Under the pieces are notes generated by a model, which worked only from the letters and a program-made list of their open reading frames with translations, searched no databases and was not told the origin of the DNA. DNA of 64,000 bases. It comes from Liopterus haemorrhoidalis. Taxonomy: Eukaryota; Arthropoda; Insecta; Coleoptera; Dytiscidae. Positions 32,728-43,199 of the stretch are shown here, piece by piece; position 1 is the stretch's first letter, and each line of letters starts with the position of its first letter. A program made the translations under genes and the position numbers. The stretch covers positions 1 to 64,000 of the forward strand of contig OZ020611.1 of NCBI GenBank assembly GCA_963971575.1. Direction: 5' to 3'.

Positions 32728-33437
32728 CTCTGTATTGTATTAAATTCATTAATAATGGTAATGGTAACTTTTAGCTGTTTTTAATACGCATACTGTTCTG
32801 CGCAGGGCCTTGGTCTAAAGAAATTCATATACATACGGTTTTATTTTTTGGAAATACTCGAGTAGTAGCAAACCAATAGATGGATACCTGTTGTCTTTTA
32901 ATCATCTCGAATTTGTTAACGAAAATATAACACTAAATTAAATTATATTGTTTAAGTGAGTACATATAGTTCATAAATTAACCTTTAAAAATATTGACTA
33001 TATATTAGTTAGAGATAGAGGCCTGAAGTTTGAAATTTTGGATTTCTCGTGTCTTATTTGCATTATTAAAATAATTACGTTAAGATCTCTAAAGCTGTTT
33101 AGACATAAAAGCATTTTAAATAAGATTAAAATTTTTCAAAATTTCTATAGGCAACTCAAAAACGGTTCGAGATACGGCCTTGTGATTTAAATTTTTAGAT
33201 TTTTATTGTCTTGTATGCATTGTGAAACATTAACATTATCCTAAAGGCCATTTAACTTGGGAGCGTTTTAAAAATAAATATTGTCGAAAGACCAAACCTT
33301 AAAAACTAAAAAAAGAGACCTGCGATTGGAATTTTTAAAATCCCTGGGTCAGTAATGACTTGTAAACTTATTTAAAAATAAAATTAAACAAAAAATTTAA
33401 ATAATTAACCAAGAAATTTCTAACACGGAGACTTTTC
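32141..33437. repeat. 1,297-bp direct duplication of 30127-31423
   Basis: It aligns without a gap at an offset of exactly 2,014 bp and is almost identical (for example 'gcagacc' versus 'gcaaacc' near 30862 and 32876). It includes the end of the 42-bp array, an MU tail with the empty TTAA, and the first 340 bp of an MU head. It ends within 'cggagacttttc', where the source continues with 'aattttt' and the copy with 'ggtttagg'. Confidence 0.93.
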
Positions 33438-33740
33438 GGTTTAGGTCGCGCAGTTTTGCGAAGTGAATAAATTAAAAAATATTAAATAATATTTTATATT
33501 TAAGTAATTTTCCTACTTTATTATTATACTACTTTCAATAGTTTTTGTATAATATTTTTTAAATTCATTTTAGACTCGTAAAATGCAAAATTCTTTTGTT
33601 AGTTGTCATATAAAGCTTATTCGTCCGTATCCATACGCGTAATAGTCTATATCGTTCTTTAGAACGTTGGTCAGGTCACGAAAATGTGGTACGCCAAGAT
33701 CAAAGGTTCGACACGAGTCGGCCTACTGGTTCTACTGTGG
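33438..33740. other. private internal sequence of the long TA-target element
   Basis: AT-rich sequence followed by a more G+C-rich end (33655-33735). The word GTTCGACAC at 33706-33714 fits a pol III B-box (GWTCRANNC) with a loose A-box-like match upstream. This is too weak to call a SINE or tRNA gene. No other structure seen. Confidence 0.35.
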
Positions 33741-33771
33741 CTATACTGCAAACTCACCTTCGAACGCACTA

Positions 33772-34353
33772 TATATAGTTACTAAATTAATAGCTCAAAT
33801 ATAACAGATATATTTATAACTATGGTTATTTAAAATAATTTAAAAAATTACAATAAAGAGACGGGTTGTTCGAACCCGTTATTGCTCGGGAAACTTCAAG
33901 GATATAGATACATTTTTTGCAATCGGTCGAACAAATCGTATTAATTGCGCCATCTCTTAGGATCACGCTGAACAAACTGCGGGTTTGTTCGAGATAGTAA
34001 TTGCTCGGGTAACATCGGTAAGCTGAGACAAAATGGTATATTCAGTCGAACAAATTTTGTTGATTGCGCCATCTCTTGACAAAATATTGAACTAAAAATT
34101 GGTTTGTTCGAGAAATTTATTGCTCGGGCAAAATCGTTAAAGCTCGGGTAAGCTGTGACAAATTGATACACTCAGTCGAACAAGCTATACGACAGCACCT
34201 GTAGTGACATTATTAGGTACTAAGAAGTTTGTACGATCATTTGTTTCTAAATTGTTATGAATTCGCTTCTCCAGTGACACCCCAAATATTCATCTAATTG
34301 AAAAAATGAATTGAACAAAAAAGATATGTTGGTCGAATTATTATAGTCAAGAC
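33772..34353. repeat. macro-unit copy E, middle part
   Basis: Continuation of MU E with the TTCGAAC-rich subrepeats (33860-34200) and the spacer up to 'attatagtcaagac', where the 6-kb element is inserted. A 76-codon minus-strand frame here is also present in unit D and has no family resemblance. I treat it as fortuitous. Confidence 0.88.
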
Positions 34354-34787
34354 GAGTCTGTGTCAAATGGAGTCTGTGTCAGATGTACTAAAACTGATAA
34401 GGTAAGTGTTCCCAACTACGAAAAAATAAAAAAATATGTGAAGAATAAAAGCCGTGTTTATTGGATAACATTTCTAAAATCCGTAAATTAATTTAACTTA
34501 TTCATGTAATATTTAATTCATTTTGAAGTATTTTGTACACAATTTAATAAAGAACATTAATTAGAAAGTAAATTACATCAATACATATGGTTTATTTATA
34601 TATAATATTAATTTAGACCTTATTATTATAAACTTAGAACTATTGTACTAGTAAAATTTTGATACATATGTCATTTATTGTTTAACCTTTAATAAACATA
34701 TGTACATATTTTAAATAATTAATGTAAGTAGATATTATAATAAATTGAAATGTTATAAATGACATTTAAACTATTTATTATTAAAAA

Positions 34788-35087
34788 ATGTTGGTTTTGA
34801 CTACTGAGGGAATCTTTTTAAATATTTTTCTGTATTCCAGATTATTTTTGCGAAGTTTTTCAAAACCGTTGCTTACAATGAATCTTGATATAAGATGGTC
34901 AAATGTGATAAAAAATGAGGAACAAAGAAACACTGTCCGATGTAACACTATAAGGCCTGGATATCAGAACGAGAAAATACGTGCTGGGCACAGTGAAAAA
35001 GGTTTTCTTGCTGCGACTTACAATATTTGTAGTGCTACTGCGACCGGATTCAAATGGAAAGACATAATAAAAGTATTAGTTAACTAA
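34788..35087 (+). CDS. hypothetical small ORF or 3' exon, copy 1
   Basis: This is a 99-codon frame. The first ~20 codons are AT-rich and overlap a splice-acceptor-like tract (tttttctgtattccag, AG at 34839-34840). The later part has ordinary coding composition (MNLDIRWSNVIKNEEQR near its middle, FKWKDIIKVLVN at the end). Potential polyadenylation signals follow (aataaatgac, gcaataaact). The two tandem copies differ only at residue 9, I versus N, and are identical over the next 476 bp. I do not recognise the protein and see no membrane segment beyond the hydrophobic start. It may be a 3' exon of a captured or element gene. Identity could reflect conversion instead of selection. Confidence 0.35.
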   Translation: MLVLTTEGIFLNIFLYSRLFLRSFSKPLLTMNLDIRWSNVIKNEEQRNTVRCNTIRPGYQNEKIRAGHSEKGFLAATYNICSATATGFKWKDIIKVLVN

Positions 35088-35227
35088 ATTAATTTTAATA
35101 ATTAAATAATAAATGACAGTGCAATAAACTAGTGAAAAAGAAACAGGTCTGGTGATCCTGCTATCCAAACAGCATTCTTTTTATATATAAATATGCATAC
35201 CTAAAGTGTATCTTGGCCAAATCACTA

Positions 35228-35546
35228 GGCGTTTACTTAAAACTCTACCGGTGGATATGGTACATCGGCCAATCTTTACTATACCCCACTAAACATAACC
35301 TTATGTGCTGCCTCTATACAGAAGGCTTAAATAATCCTTAAAAAGGTTAGGTTAGGCTAGGCATTAGCTAGAATACTAGTTACGTTAGAATAGTTTAGCT
35401 AGAATACTAGTTATGTTAGAATAGTTTAGCTTCCTCAGTAAATCTACCGGTCGGTAAACAGCTACATGCTTATACACGTTCACCGAACTCGTTTTCGAAC
35501 GCAGTTGATGTTCCCGGTATCTGCCGGTAGAGTTTTCGTAAACGCC
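35228..35546. mobile_element. PIF/Harbinger-like MITE, copy 1
   Basis: The inverted ends are GGCGTTTACTTAAAACTCTACCGG and its near-complement CCGGTAGAGTTTTCGTAAACGCC, flanked by CTA and TTA. A three-base TWA-type target would fit PIF/Harbinger, but the two flanks differ by one base. Non-coding. It includes 'aaggttaggttaggctagg', a common insect-type word with two TTAGG units that I do not interpret as telomeric. Confidence 0.7.
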
Positions 35547-36570
35547 TTATTGCAATTCTAAGCTTACCTTAATTTTGGCAGGTTAACGGCGTATTTTTAT
35601 TTTAAATTATTAAATAAACATTGTCATGACATTCCGTCACAAAAATTCGCATACTAATGTGTTAAACTATACATATTGTAATAAATACTTAAATATATGC
35701 AGTGACGATATTCAACCGGTACGAGCATATCAGTTCTTAAAATATTGAAATACATATCATATACAATCCATACTGGTTGTTAAAATGAATAGTATGATAA
35801 CAGGTACAGAAAAAGATTTCACTTAGTTTCTACTTTTGGCAAATGACCACATCAACAATTTTTAAAAATCAACAAATTGTATGATAATTATTAAAATAAT
35901 TAGGGCTACAACTACAGTTAGTTTTTTTCTTCTCGTAAGATTTTTTAGTGTTTTATTTTATTTTTTTTATCTAACTGGTTTATTATTTTGAATATATGCC
36001 CTGCATATACGTACGATAAATGTTTTCAAATAATAAACATGTATGTTAAATATATTTTTATTTACATTGTAATATTTTGAAGATTAATGTAAGAAAAAGT
36101 TAATATTTTTTTAGAATAATAAAGTGTATTGATTATTATTTATGAATGTTTTATTTCAAGGGAAGCGAAAATTAAGAGTGATGTTGGCCGTAGACCTAAA
36201 TATTTTGAGAATATGAAAAATTCCAAATTTCAACATAGTTTTGTAAAGATTTGATTACTTTTTGAATATTTCTAATCAGTTTAGGTAATTTCAATCAAAT
36301 TTCTGATTACGGTTATATGAGTAATGTTTTTACACAAATAGTTAATTACAAAAATAATCATTATTTTACAGTTCTGATTAAATATAATTTATATGGAGAC
36401 TATAGTTGTCTCACTATCCTCTTTTTCAAGTCGCTGTATGTATGTTATTTTAAATATAATGGATTTACATATTTCCTAATTTCCTTTTTATAATTAATAT
36501 CATTCAGGTACATCCAATCCGCAGTTGTAAAGTTTCTAGTTTCAATATAAAACAAATTTAATCACTTAAA

Positions 36571-36606
36571 GGCCTTTACCCGCGGACCAGAGTTTAAGAA
36601 TCACTG
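36571..36606 (-). mobile_element. isolated hAT-like terminus, copy 1
   Basis: Read on the minus strand this is CAGTGATTCTTAAACTCTGG followed by TCCGCGGGTAAAGG. It resembles the widespread hAT terminus CAGTGGTTCTCAAAC...GGTCCGCGG. No opposite end or target duplication is visible, so it is a relic. The equivalent in the second tandem copy lies at 39581-39616. Confidence 0.5.
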
Positions 36607-37797
36607 ATTACAAATTCATTGCAAAAATGTATAAAAATAAATCAGTTAAAGAGTTAAATGTTCTAAATTTCCATGCATATCTTGTAGACCAGGTTATCGA
36701 AGGTAAAATTATATTCTACTGATATATCAGATTTAAAATATCATTTATGATGTAAGGCGTTTTTTTAATTAAATGTCTTTAATATTCGAGATATTTATTT
36801 CGAATTATTATTGGCGTATTTATTCTTGGCCTGTAACACTTTTGATCTCCTTCAGTTTAATGTTTTTCTTAAACTATATTAATAATCTATATATTTGTTT
36901 TCTCTCAAATTCTAAGTATTACTCGCTTTACAATAATAGAAACGTATTTCATAGATCAATATTATTATTAATATTACTTAAATGTTCAATTAAAGTATTT
37001 AATTATAAATTAGTGTATAATAAGAACAGATTTTAATTTGTAGTGCGCGCTATTTTGCGTGCATTACGACAATATTACAAAAAAAAAGTGGAAAAACATT
37101 TCACTTTTATCTAGTGGTAACATTGTAGAGGCAAAATCTGTAGAACTAAAATTTATTATTTAAAGGCAATCGTTAAAAATATAGTAGTACTACTGTGGGA
37201 AATAGAATGATGTTATATGTGTTATAAGAGTACTATATTGTAATTTTATGGAACGAAAATTATAATAAAATCAATAATTTCATCATTGTTATCGTGTAAT
37301 AGGGATAACTTCTAGGAACTAGTAACTTCTCACTACAGTTGGCAAAATTTCAGTGTTCCCAACTTAATTTTTTTTTTTTTTTTCGGACCGGTGACCCAAG
37401 CCCGTCAAATGTACTAAAACTGATAAGGGAAGTGTTCCCAACTTCGAAAAAATAAAAAAATATGTGAAAAGTAGAAGCCGTGTTTATTGGATAACATTTC
37501 TAAAATCCGTAAATTAATTTAACTTATTCATGTAATATTTAATTCATTTTGAAGTATTTTGTAAACAATTTAATAAAGAACATTAATTAGAAACTAAATT
37601 ACATCAATACATATGGTTTATTCATATATAATATTAATTTAGACCTTATTATTATAAACTTAGAACTACTAGTAAATTTTGATACATATGTCATTTATTG
37701 TTTAACCTTTAATAAACATAAGTACATATTTTAAATAATTAATGTAAGTAGATATTATAATGTTATAAATGACATTTAAACTATTTATTATTAAAAA

Positions 37798-38097
37798 ATG
37801 TTGGTTTTGACTACTGAGGGAAACTTTTTAAATATTTTTCTGTATTCCAGATTATTTTTGCGAAGTTTTTCAAAACCGTTGCTTACAATGAATCTTGATA
37901 TAAGATGGTCAAATGTGATAAAAAATGAGGAACAAAGAAACACTGTCCGATGTAACACTATAAGGCCTGGATATCAGAACGAGAAAATACGTGCTGGGCA
38001 CAGTGAAAAAGGTTTTCTTGCTGCGACTTACAATATTTGTAGTGCTACTGCGACCGGATTCAAATGGAAAGACATAATAAAAGTATTAGTTAACTAA
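37798..38097 (+). CDS. hypothetical small ORF or 3' exon, copy 2
   Basis: Copy of 34788-35087 at an offset of 3,010 bp, with a single nonsynonymous change near the start (GNFLN against GIFLN). The acceptor-like tract and downstream polyadenylation-like words are conserved exactly. The same uncertainty about coding status applies. Confidence 0.35.
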   Translation: MLVLTTEGNFLNIFLYSRLFLRSFSKPLLTMNLDIRWSNVIKNEEQRNTVRCNTIRPGYQNEKIRAGHSEKGFLAATYNICSATATGFKWKDIIKVLVN

Positions 38098-38237
38098 ATT
38101 AATTTTAATAATTAAATAATAAATGACAGTGCAATAAACTAGTGAAAAAGAAACAGGTCTGGTGATCCTGCTATCCAAACAGCATTCTTTTTATATATAA
38201 ATATGCATACCTAAAGTGTATCTTGGCCAAATCACTA

Positions 38238-38561
38238 GGCGTTTACTTAAAACTCTACCGGTGGATATGGTACATCGGCCAATCTTTACTATACCCCACT
38301 GAACATAACCTTATGTGCTGCCTCTATACAGAAGGCTTAATTAATCCTTAAAAAGGTTAGGTTAGGCTAGGCTTTAGCCAGAATACTAGTTATGTTAGAA
38401 TAGTTTAGCTAGAATAAGGTTATATTGAGAGGGGTATAGTAAATCTTCCCCAGTAAATCTATCGGTCGGTAAACAGCTACATGCTTATACACGTTCACCG
38501 AACTTGTTTTCGAATGCAGTTGATGTTCCCGGTATCTGCCGGTAGAGTTTTCGTAAACGCC
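38238..38561. mobile_element. PIF/Harbinger-like MITE, copy 2
   Basis: Same element at the equivalent place in tandem copy 2, with a rearranged middle ('ggttatattgagaggggtatag' replaces the duplicated 'agaatactagttatg' words of copy 1). It was present before the tandem duplication. Confidence 0.7.
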
Positions 38562-39580
38562 TTATTGCAATTCTAAGCTTACCTTAATTTGGCAGGTTAA
38601 CGGCGTATTTTTATTTTAAATTATTAAATAAACATTGTCATGACATGCCGTCACAAAAATTCGCATACCAATGTGTTAAACAATATATATTGTAATAAAT
38701 ACTTAAATATATGCAGTGACGATATTCAACCGGTACGGCCATATCAGTTCTTAAAATATTGAAATACTTCCATACTGGTTGTTAAAATGAATAGTAGGAT
38801 AACAGGTACAGAAAAAGATTTCACTTAGTTTCTACTTTTGGCAAATGACCACATCAACAATTTTTAAAAATCAACATATTGTATGATAATTATTAAAATA
38901 ATTTGGGCTACAACTACAGTTAATTTTTTTTTTCTCGTTAGATTTTTTAGTGTTTTATTTATTTTTTTTATCTAACTGGTTTATTATTTTGAATATATGC
39001 CCTGCATATACGTACGATAAATGTTTTCAAATAATAAACATGTATGTAAAATATATTTTACATTGTAATAAAATGTAAGAAAAAGTTAATGTTTTTTTAG
39101 AATAATAAAGTGTATTGATTATTATTTATGACTGTTTTATTTCAAGGGAAGCGAAAATTAAGAGCGATGTTGGCCGTAGACCTAAATATTTTGAGAATAT
39201 GAAAAATTCCAAATTTTAACATAGTTTTGAAAAGATTTGATTACTTTTTGAATATTTCTAATCGTATCAAGAATTTTGTATTCTGTTTATTTAGGTAATT
39301 TCAATCAAATATCTGATTACGGTTATATGAGTAATGGTTTTCCATAAATAATTGATTACAAAAATAATCATTATTTAACAGTTCTGGTTAAATATAATTT
39401 ATATGGAGACTATAGTTGTCTCACTATCCTCTTTTTCAAGTCGCTGTATGTATGTTATTTTAAATATAATGGATTTACATATTTCCTAATTTCCTTTTTA
39501 TAATTAATATCATTCAGGTACATCCAATCCGCAGTTGTACAGTTTCTAGTTCCAATATAAAACAAATTTAATCACTTAAA

Positions 39581-39616
39581 GGCCTTTACCCGCGGACCAG
39601 AGTTTAAGAATCACTG
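39581..39616 (-). mobile_element. isolated hAT-like terminus, copy 2
   Basis: Same relic as 36571-36606 in tandem copy 2 with an identical core. Confidence 0.5.
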
Positions 39617-40392
39617 ATTACAAATTCATTGCAAAAATGTATAAAAATAAATCAGTTAAAGAGTTAAATGTTCTAAATTTTCATGCATATCTTGTAGACC
39701 AGGTTGTCGTAGGTAAAATTATATTCTACTGATATATCAGATTTAAAAATATCAGTTATTATGTAAGGCATTTTTTTAATTAAATGTCTTTAATATTCGA
39801 GATATTTGTTTCGAATTATTATTGGCGTATTTATTCTTGGCCTCTAACACTTTTGAACTCCTTCAGTTTAATGTTTTTCTTAAACTATATTAATAATCTA
39901 TATATTTGTTTTCTCTCCAATTCTAAGTATTATTCGCTTTACAATAATAGAAACGTATTTCATGGATTAATATGTTCTTACTTATATATTCAATTAAAGT
40001 ATTTAATTATAAAACAGATTTTAATTTGTAGTGCGCGCTATTTTGCGTGCAGTACAGCAATACTACAAAAAAAAAGTGGAAAAACATTTAACTTTTATCT
40101 CGTGGTAACATTGTAGAGGCAAAATCTGTAGAACTAAAATTTATTATTTGAAGGCAATCGTTAAAAATATAGTAGTACTACTGTAGAAAATATAATGATG
40201 TTATATGTGTTATAAGAGTACTATATTGGAATTTAATGGAACAAAACTTATGATAAAATCAATAATTTCATCATTGTTATCGTGTAATAGGGATAACTTC
40301 TAGTAACTAGTAACTTCTCATTACAGTTGGCAAAATTTCAGTGTTCCCAACTTAATTTCTTCTTTTTTTTTTCGGACCGGTGACCCAAGCCC

Positions 40393-40683
40393 GTCAAGAC
40401 ACTGTTTATTAATACAGATGTTTCTATCGTTTCTGTGAAATGTACACATAACCTTTTTGTCGGTACATCTCGAATTTGTTAACGAGAATATAACGCTAAA
40501 TTAAATTATATTGTGTAAGTGAGTACATATAGTTCATAAATAAACCTTTAAAAATATTGATTATATATTAGAAATGTTTTATAAGGTGTATTTTTACGAT
40601 ATACTCGAGAAGTACGGGACAGATATATGGATACGTGTTGTATTTTAATCATCTGGAATTTGTTAACGAGAATATAACACTAA
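40393..40683. repeat. macro-unit copy E, 184-bp subrepeat part
   Basis: After the target duplication MU E continues with 'actgtttattaatacag' and about 1.1 copies of the 184-bp unit. It is then broken at 'aacactaa' by the next insertion. Confidence 0.9.
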
Positions 40684-41823
40684 AGTATCATTCACAGCTC
40701 ATGTTTTAATAGATAGTACGTAATTCATAATGTTAATGTTAACGCATAAGAATGTTAGTTCTACACAAATCCGTATAAGCATTCATAGCTCCAATTTAGT
40801 GGATAAGCGTAAGAAAATATTTAACGCATAATGTTAAAAGTTTGTATATCTCAAACTTCTGACATTAACATTAACATTAAAACACTGACAACTGTCAAAA
40901 TGAAGGAATATATTATACTTGAAATTCGAATAAGACTTGTGGATGCAGCTTGTGACATAATTATTAGTAAAAATGTTGAAACTAATATTGAAAAATAGAT
41001 GTGAAGTGAGAATTTTTACATATTTCAGGGTTTCGCAGGTATACAGTGATACATTTCAAAATAGACGAATATATTATACAGGAAATTCTAAAAAGACTTG
41101 TGGCTGCAGTTTATGATGTACTAATTAATAAATGTGTTGAATCTAATAAAAAATTAATGTGAAGTGTGAATTTTCACATATTTTAGTGTTTTTCAGGTAT
41201 CTAGTACCCAAGTTAAAGCAGCTATATGTGTGGAAAATTTTTTTTTTTTTGGGGTAATCAACCCTATTGAACAATATTTTGAAAATAATGTACCGTTTGT
41301 TATTCTATGTACAAAGAGTTTTTCCTTAAAATACTACATGAACTTTTAAAATAAAATATGTATTTTTTCAACAATAAAAAAATTAATCTGACAAAAATTC
41401 CTTTTGAACTATTTTAGTTTCCATCAATGTACATTATTGAGATTTTTTTCAGAATTTTAGACCAACACTTCTGGGAAACAAAGTTATCTTTTTTTAGTGA
41501 AATCAAAAAGTTAGGTTAGAGTGAGTAGCTTCAGAAACATTATAGTTATTTTATTTAATAATTCACTTAATAAATATTATTTTGGTTCTTTTTAGAAGTA
41601 TATTTAATAAAAAAACAATATATATATTTAATAACAAGATATTTTTATTATAAATTGTTTAGTAATTTCTATTGCGAGTAGATGGCAGCAAGATCGATTT
41701 ATCTATTAAAACATGAGCTATGAATGGTACCAAAGTTTTGTGACTAGCCACTAACATTATCCATTAACATTATGCACTATGAATTACGTACTATCTATTA
41801 AAACATGAGCTGTGAATGATACT
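40684..41823 (+). mobile_element. 1.14-kb PIF/Harbinger-like element
   Basis: The inverted ends match for more than 40 bp (AGTATCATTCACAGCTCATG and its inverse, continuing through 'ttttaatagatagtacgtaattcata'). They are flanked by TAA (40681-40683, 41824-41826), the 3-bp target type of PIF/Harbinger. The interior holds two diverged copies of a ~160-bp segment (around 40900-41010 and 41060-41190). Each resembles a short coding start ('atgaaggaatatattatac'; MKEYIILEIRIRLVDAACD in copy one) but is closed by stops. No transposase is recognisable. Superfamily assignment rests on the target length and the ends. Confidence 0.75.
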
Positions 41824-41977
41824 TAACTTAAATTATATTGTTTAAGTGTGTACATATAGTTCATAAATAAACCTTGATATATATATATTGATTGTATATT
41901 AGTTAGAGATAGAGGCCTGAAGTTTGAATTTTTGGATTTCTCGTGTCTTGTTTGCATTATTAAAATAATTACGTTAA
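41824..41977. repeat. macro-unit copy E, tail
   Basis: Last partial 184-bp unit and tail (gagatagaggcctgaag), ending at TTAA 41974-41977, which is occupied by piggyBac. Confidence 0.9.
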
Positions 41978-42032
41978 CCCTGTACTACTATCGTTCATTT
42001 ACACTATCATAACTACTATCGTGGGGTCAAAA

Positions 42033-43164
42033 TCACATTTAAACGATGCTAGCAATTGGTTTGCGGCAAACATGTTGTCTCTAAACACAAACAAATGTGA
42101 AAGTATGGTTATTTCTTTAAGAAAGTATACATTTGAGAGTCCAGGCTTTATTAAATTTTTAGGGGTATATGTTGACAGGGAATTAAATTGGAAACACCAT
42201 GTTGAGTATGTGAGTGGTAAGCTATGTAGAACAATTTTCTTACTGAGAAATCTTGTGGACATAGTAACTAAAGATGTGCTCTTAGTAGCTTATTACTCAC
42301 TTTTTCAATCACATATTTCTTATGCCCTCTTAGCATGGGGACACTCGTCCTCTGCTGATAGAATTTTTGCATTGCAAAGACGCGCTGTGAGAATCATTGA
42401 CGGCATTTCTTACAGAGCAGACTGTCAAGAATCTTTTTTATCTTTGCAAATTATGACTCTGCCATCACTCTACATTTTTGCCTGTTTAAAATTTTTTTAC
42501 AAAAATAAAAACGACTTTAAATCTTTTAATGACATTCATAATCATAATACTAGATACAAGAATGATATACAGTCTGTTTCAAACGGTTAGGCGGAACTAA
42601 ATGGGAATTTTGTTCTTTTAGGTTGTCACGAGAAGGGACCTTGCTAGGGTTATTTCATTTTTCACGTTGGAATGTCAAAATTTAAAATTCCAACAATGAA
42701 ACCATGGAAACGAAGTATATATGTCAAAATTTAATTATTTTTTTATATATTTTAATGACAAAAATATAAATAATTGGGAAATTTGTAATAAGAATGACAC
42801 AAAAAATTAACATATAAAGAAAATGACATTTTAAAATGATGAAAAAAATCAGCAAAAAATGTTTATTGTAAGTATGATTTACAAAGCTTAAACAACACGG
42901 CCAAAAAGCACGATTTAAACGATGAAAGTAACTAGATTGCAAAATCTAGTTCCGCTTAACCGTTTGGAACAGACTGTATATCCTAAATTCAGCCGCCTAT
43001 CAAAATCCAGAAATAGCACTACCTACTACGCTATTAAATTCTTTAATAAATTGCCAGAGTCAGTAAGACTTTTACCCCAAAATAAATTTGAAGCGTTTGT
43101 GAAGGATGTGCTAATTCAAAATCCATTGTACTCTGTGTCCGAATATTTTGATTTAAATTTTTAG
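42033..43164 (+). pseudogene. LINE reverse transcriptase C-terminal part, MITE-split
   Basis: Residues after the RT active site are present: LSLNTNKCESMVISL, IKFLGVYVDRELNWKHHVEY (thumb-type block), ISYALLAWGHSS, RIFALQRRAVRIIDGI, and HNHNTRYKND near the C-terminus. The frame enters a MITE at 42570 and resumes after it at 42977 as YPKFSRLSKSRNSTTYYAIK and FFNKLPESVRLLP, ending with TAG at 43162-43164. The palm with its catalytic aspartates and the endonuclease are missing through 5' truncation, so it cannot be active. Apart from the MITE the reading frame is undamaged, so the LINE is younger than the piggyBac around it. Confidence 0.92.
42570..42976 (+). mobile_element. Tc1/mariner-type MITE, copy 2 (inside LINE ORF)
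   Basis: 407 bp, CAGTCTGTTTCAAACGGTTAG at the left and its inverse at the right. Flanks are 'gatata' and 'tatatcc', so TA or TATA may be read as duplicated. Copy 1 proves TA for the family. Confidence 0.92.
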
Positions 43165-43199
43165 TATTATCATTAGTTTTTGTATCTAAGTAATAATTA

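Larger units (their letters stand above)
31573..33771. mobile_element. TA-target element, long form with an internal duplication
   Basis: It has the same termini as 23365-23694 (TAGTGCGTTCGAAGGTGAG and its inverse). The TA duplication is confirmed by the empty site 'ttttactatatagttac' in unit D. The left 304 bp and right ~30 bp match the short form. Between them are 263 bp of private sequence (31878-32140), a 1.3-kb copy of upstream DNA (32141-33437) and another ~300 private bp (33438-33740). The words GCTAT at both deletion edges explain how the short form arose. A 98-codon minus-strand frame at 31570-31866 shows no sign of selection. Confidence 0.85.
34354..37403. repeat. 6-kb element, tandem copy 1
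   Basis: It runs from the left terminus to the internal junction 'gacccaagccc|gtcaaatgtac'. It contains the conserved 300-bp frame, a PIF/Harbinger-like MITE, a degenerate sequence resembling the end of the big hAT foldback (36225-36385), a hAT-like terminus (36571-36606), and an 87-codon hydrophobic AT-rich frame (36773-37036) that is disrupted in copy 2 and therefore not called. Confidence 0.85.
34354..40392. mobile_element. 6-kb tandem-duplicated element with 8-bp target duplication
   Basis: The block interrupts MU E between two copies of GTCAAGAC (34346-34353 and 40393-40400). Unit C shows the uninterrupted 'tatagtcaagacactgttta' at about 22337. The block consists of two ~3.0-kb copies in direct orientation, about 97% alike by eye. 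Terminal similarity is weak: left gagtctgtgtcaaatgg, right (inverted) gggcttgggtcaccggt. The left terminus carries a 16-bp tandem duplication. The 8-bp duplication suggests a hAT- or P-type transposase, but no transposase is encoded and CAG-type ends are absent, so the superfamily is open. Confidence 0.8.
37404..40392. repeat. 6-kb element, tandem copy 2
   Basis: Offset about 3,010 bp from copy 1. It differs by roughly 2-3% substitutions and several indels except for one 476-bp block. The right end 'tttcggaccggtgacccaagccc' is the same at both copy ends, which fixes the unit boundary. Confidence 0.85.

Noticed and set aside
33655..33735. tRNA gene or tRNA-derived SINE head
   Set aside because: A B-box-like word is present, but there is no convincing A box, no cloverleaf pairing, no tail and no target duplication.
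35345..35364. Possible insect telomeric (TTAGG)n
   Set aside because: Only two units ('ggttaggttagg') inside a MITE, a common dispersed word in insect DNA.
36773..37036. Hydrophobic 87-codon frame, possible membrane protein
   Set aside because: Very AT-rich; in the tandem copy an indel changes frame and end (39784-40116), so it is not conserved.
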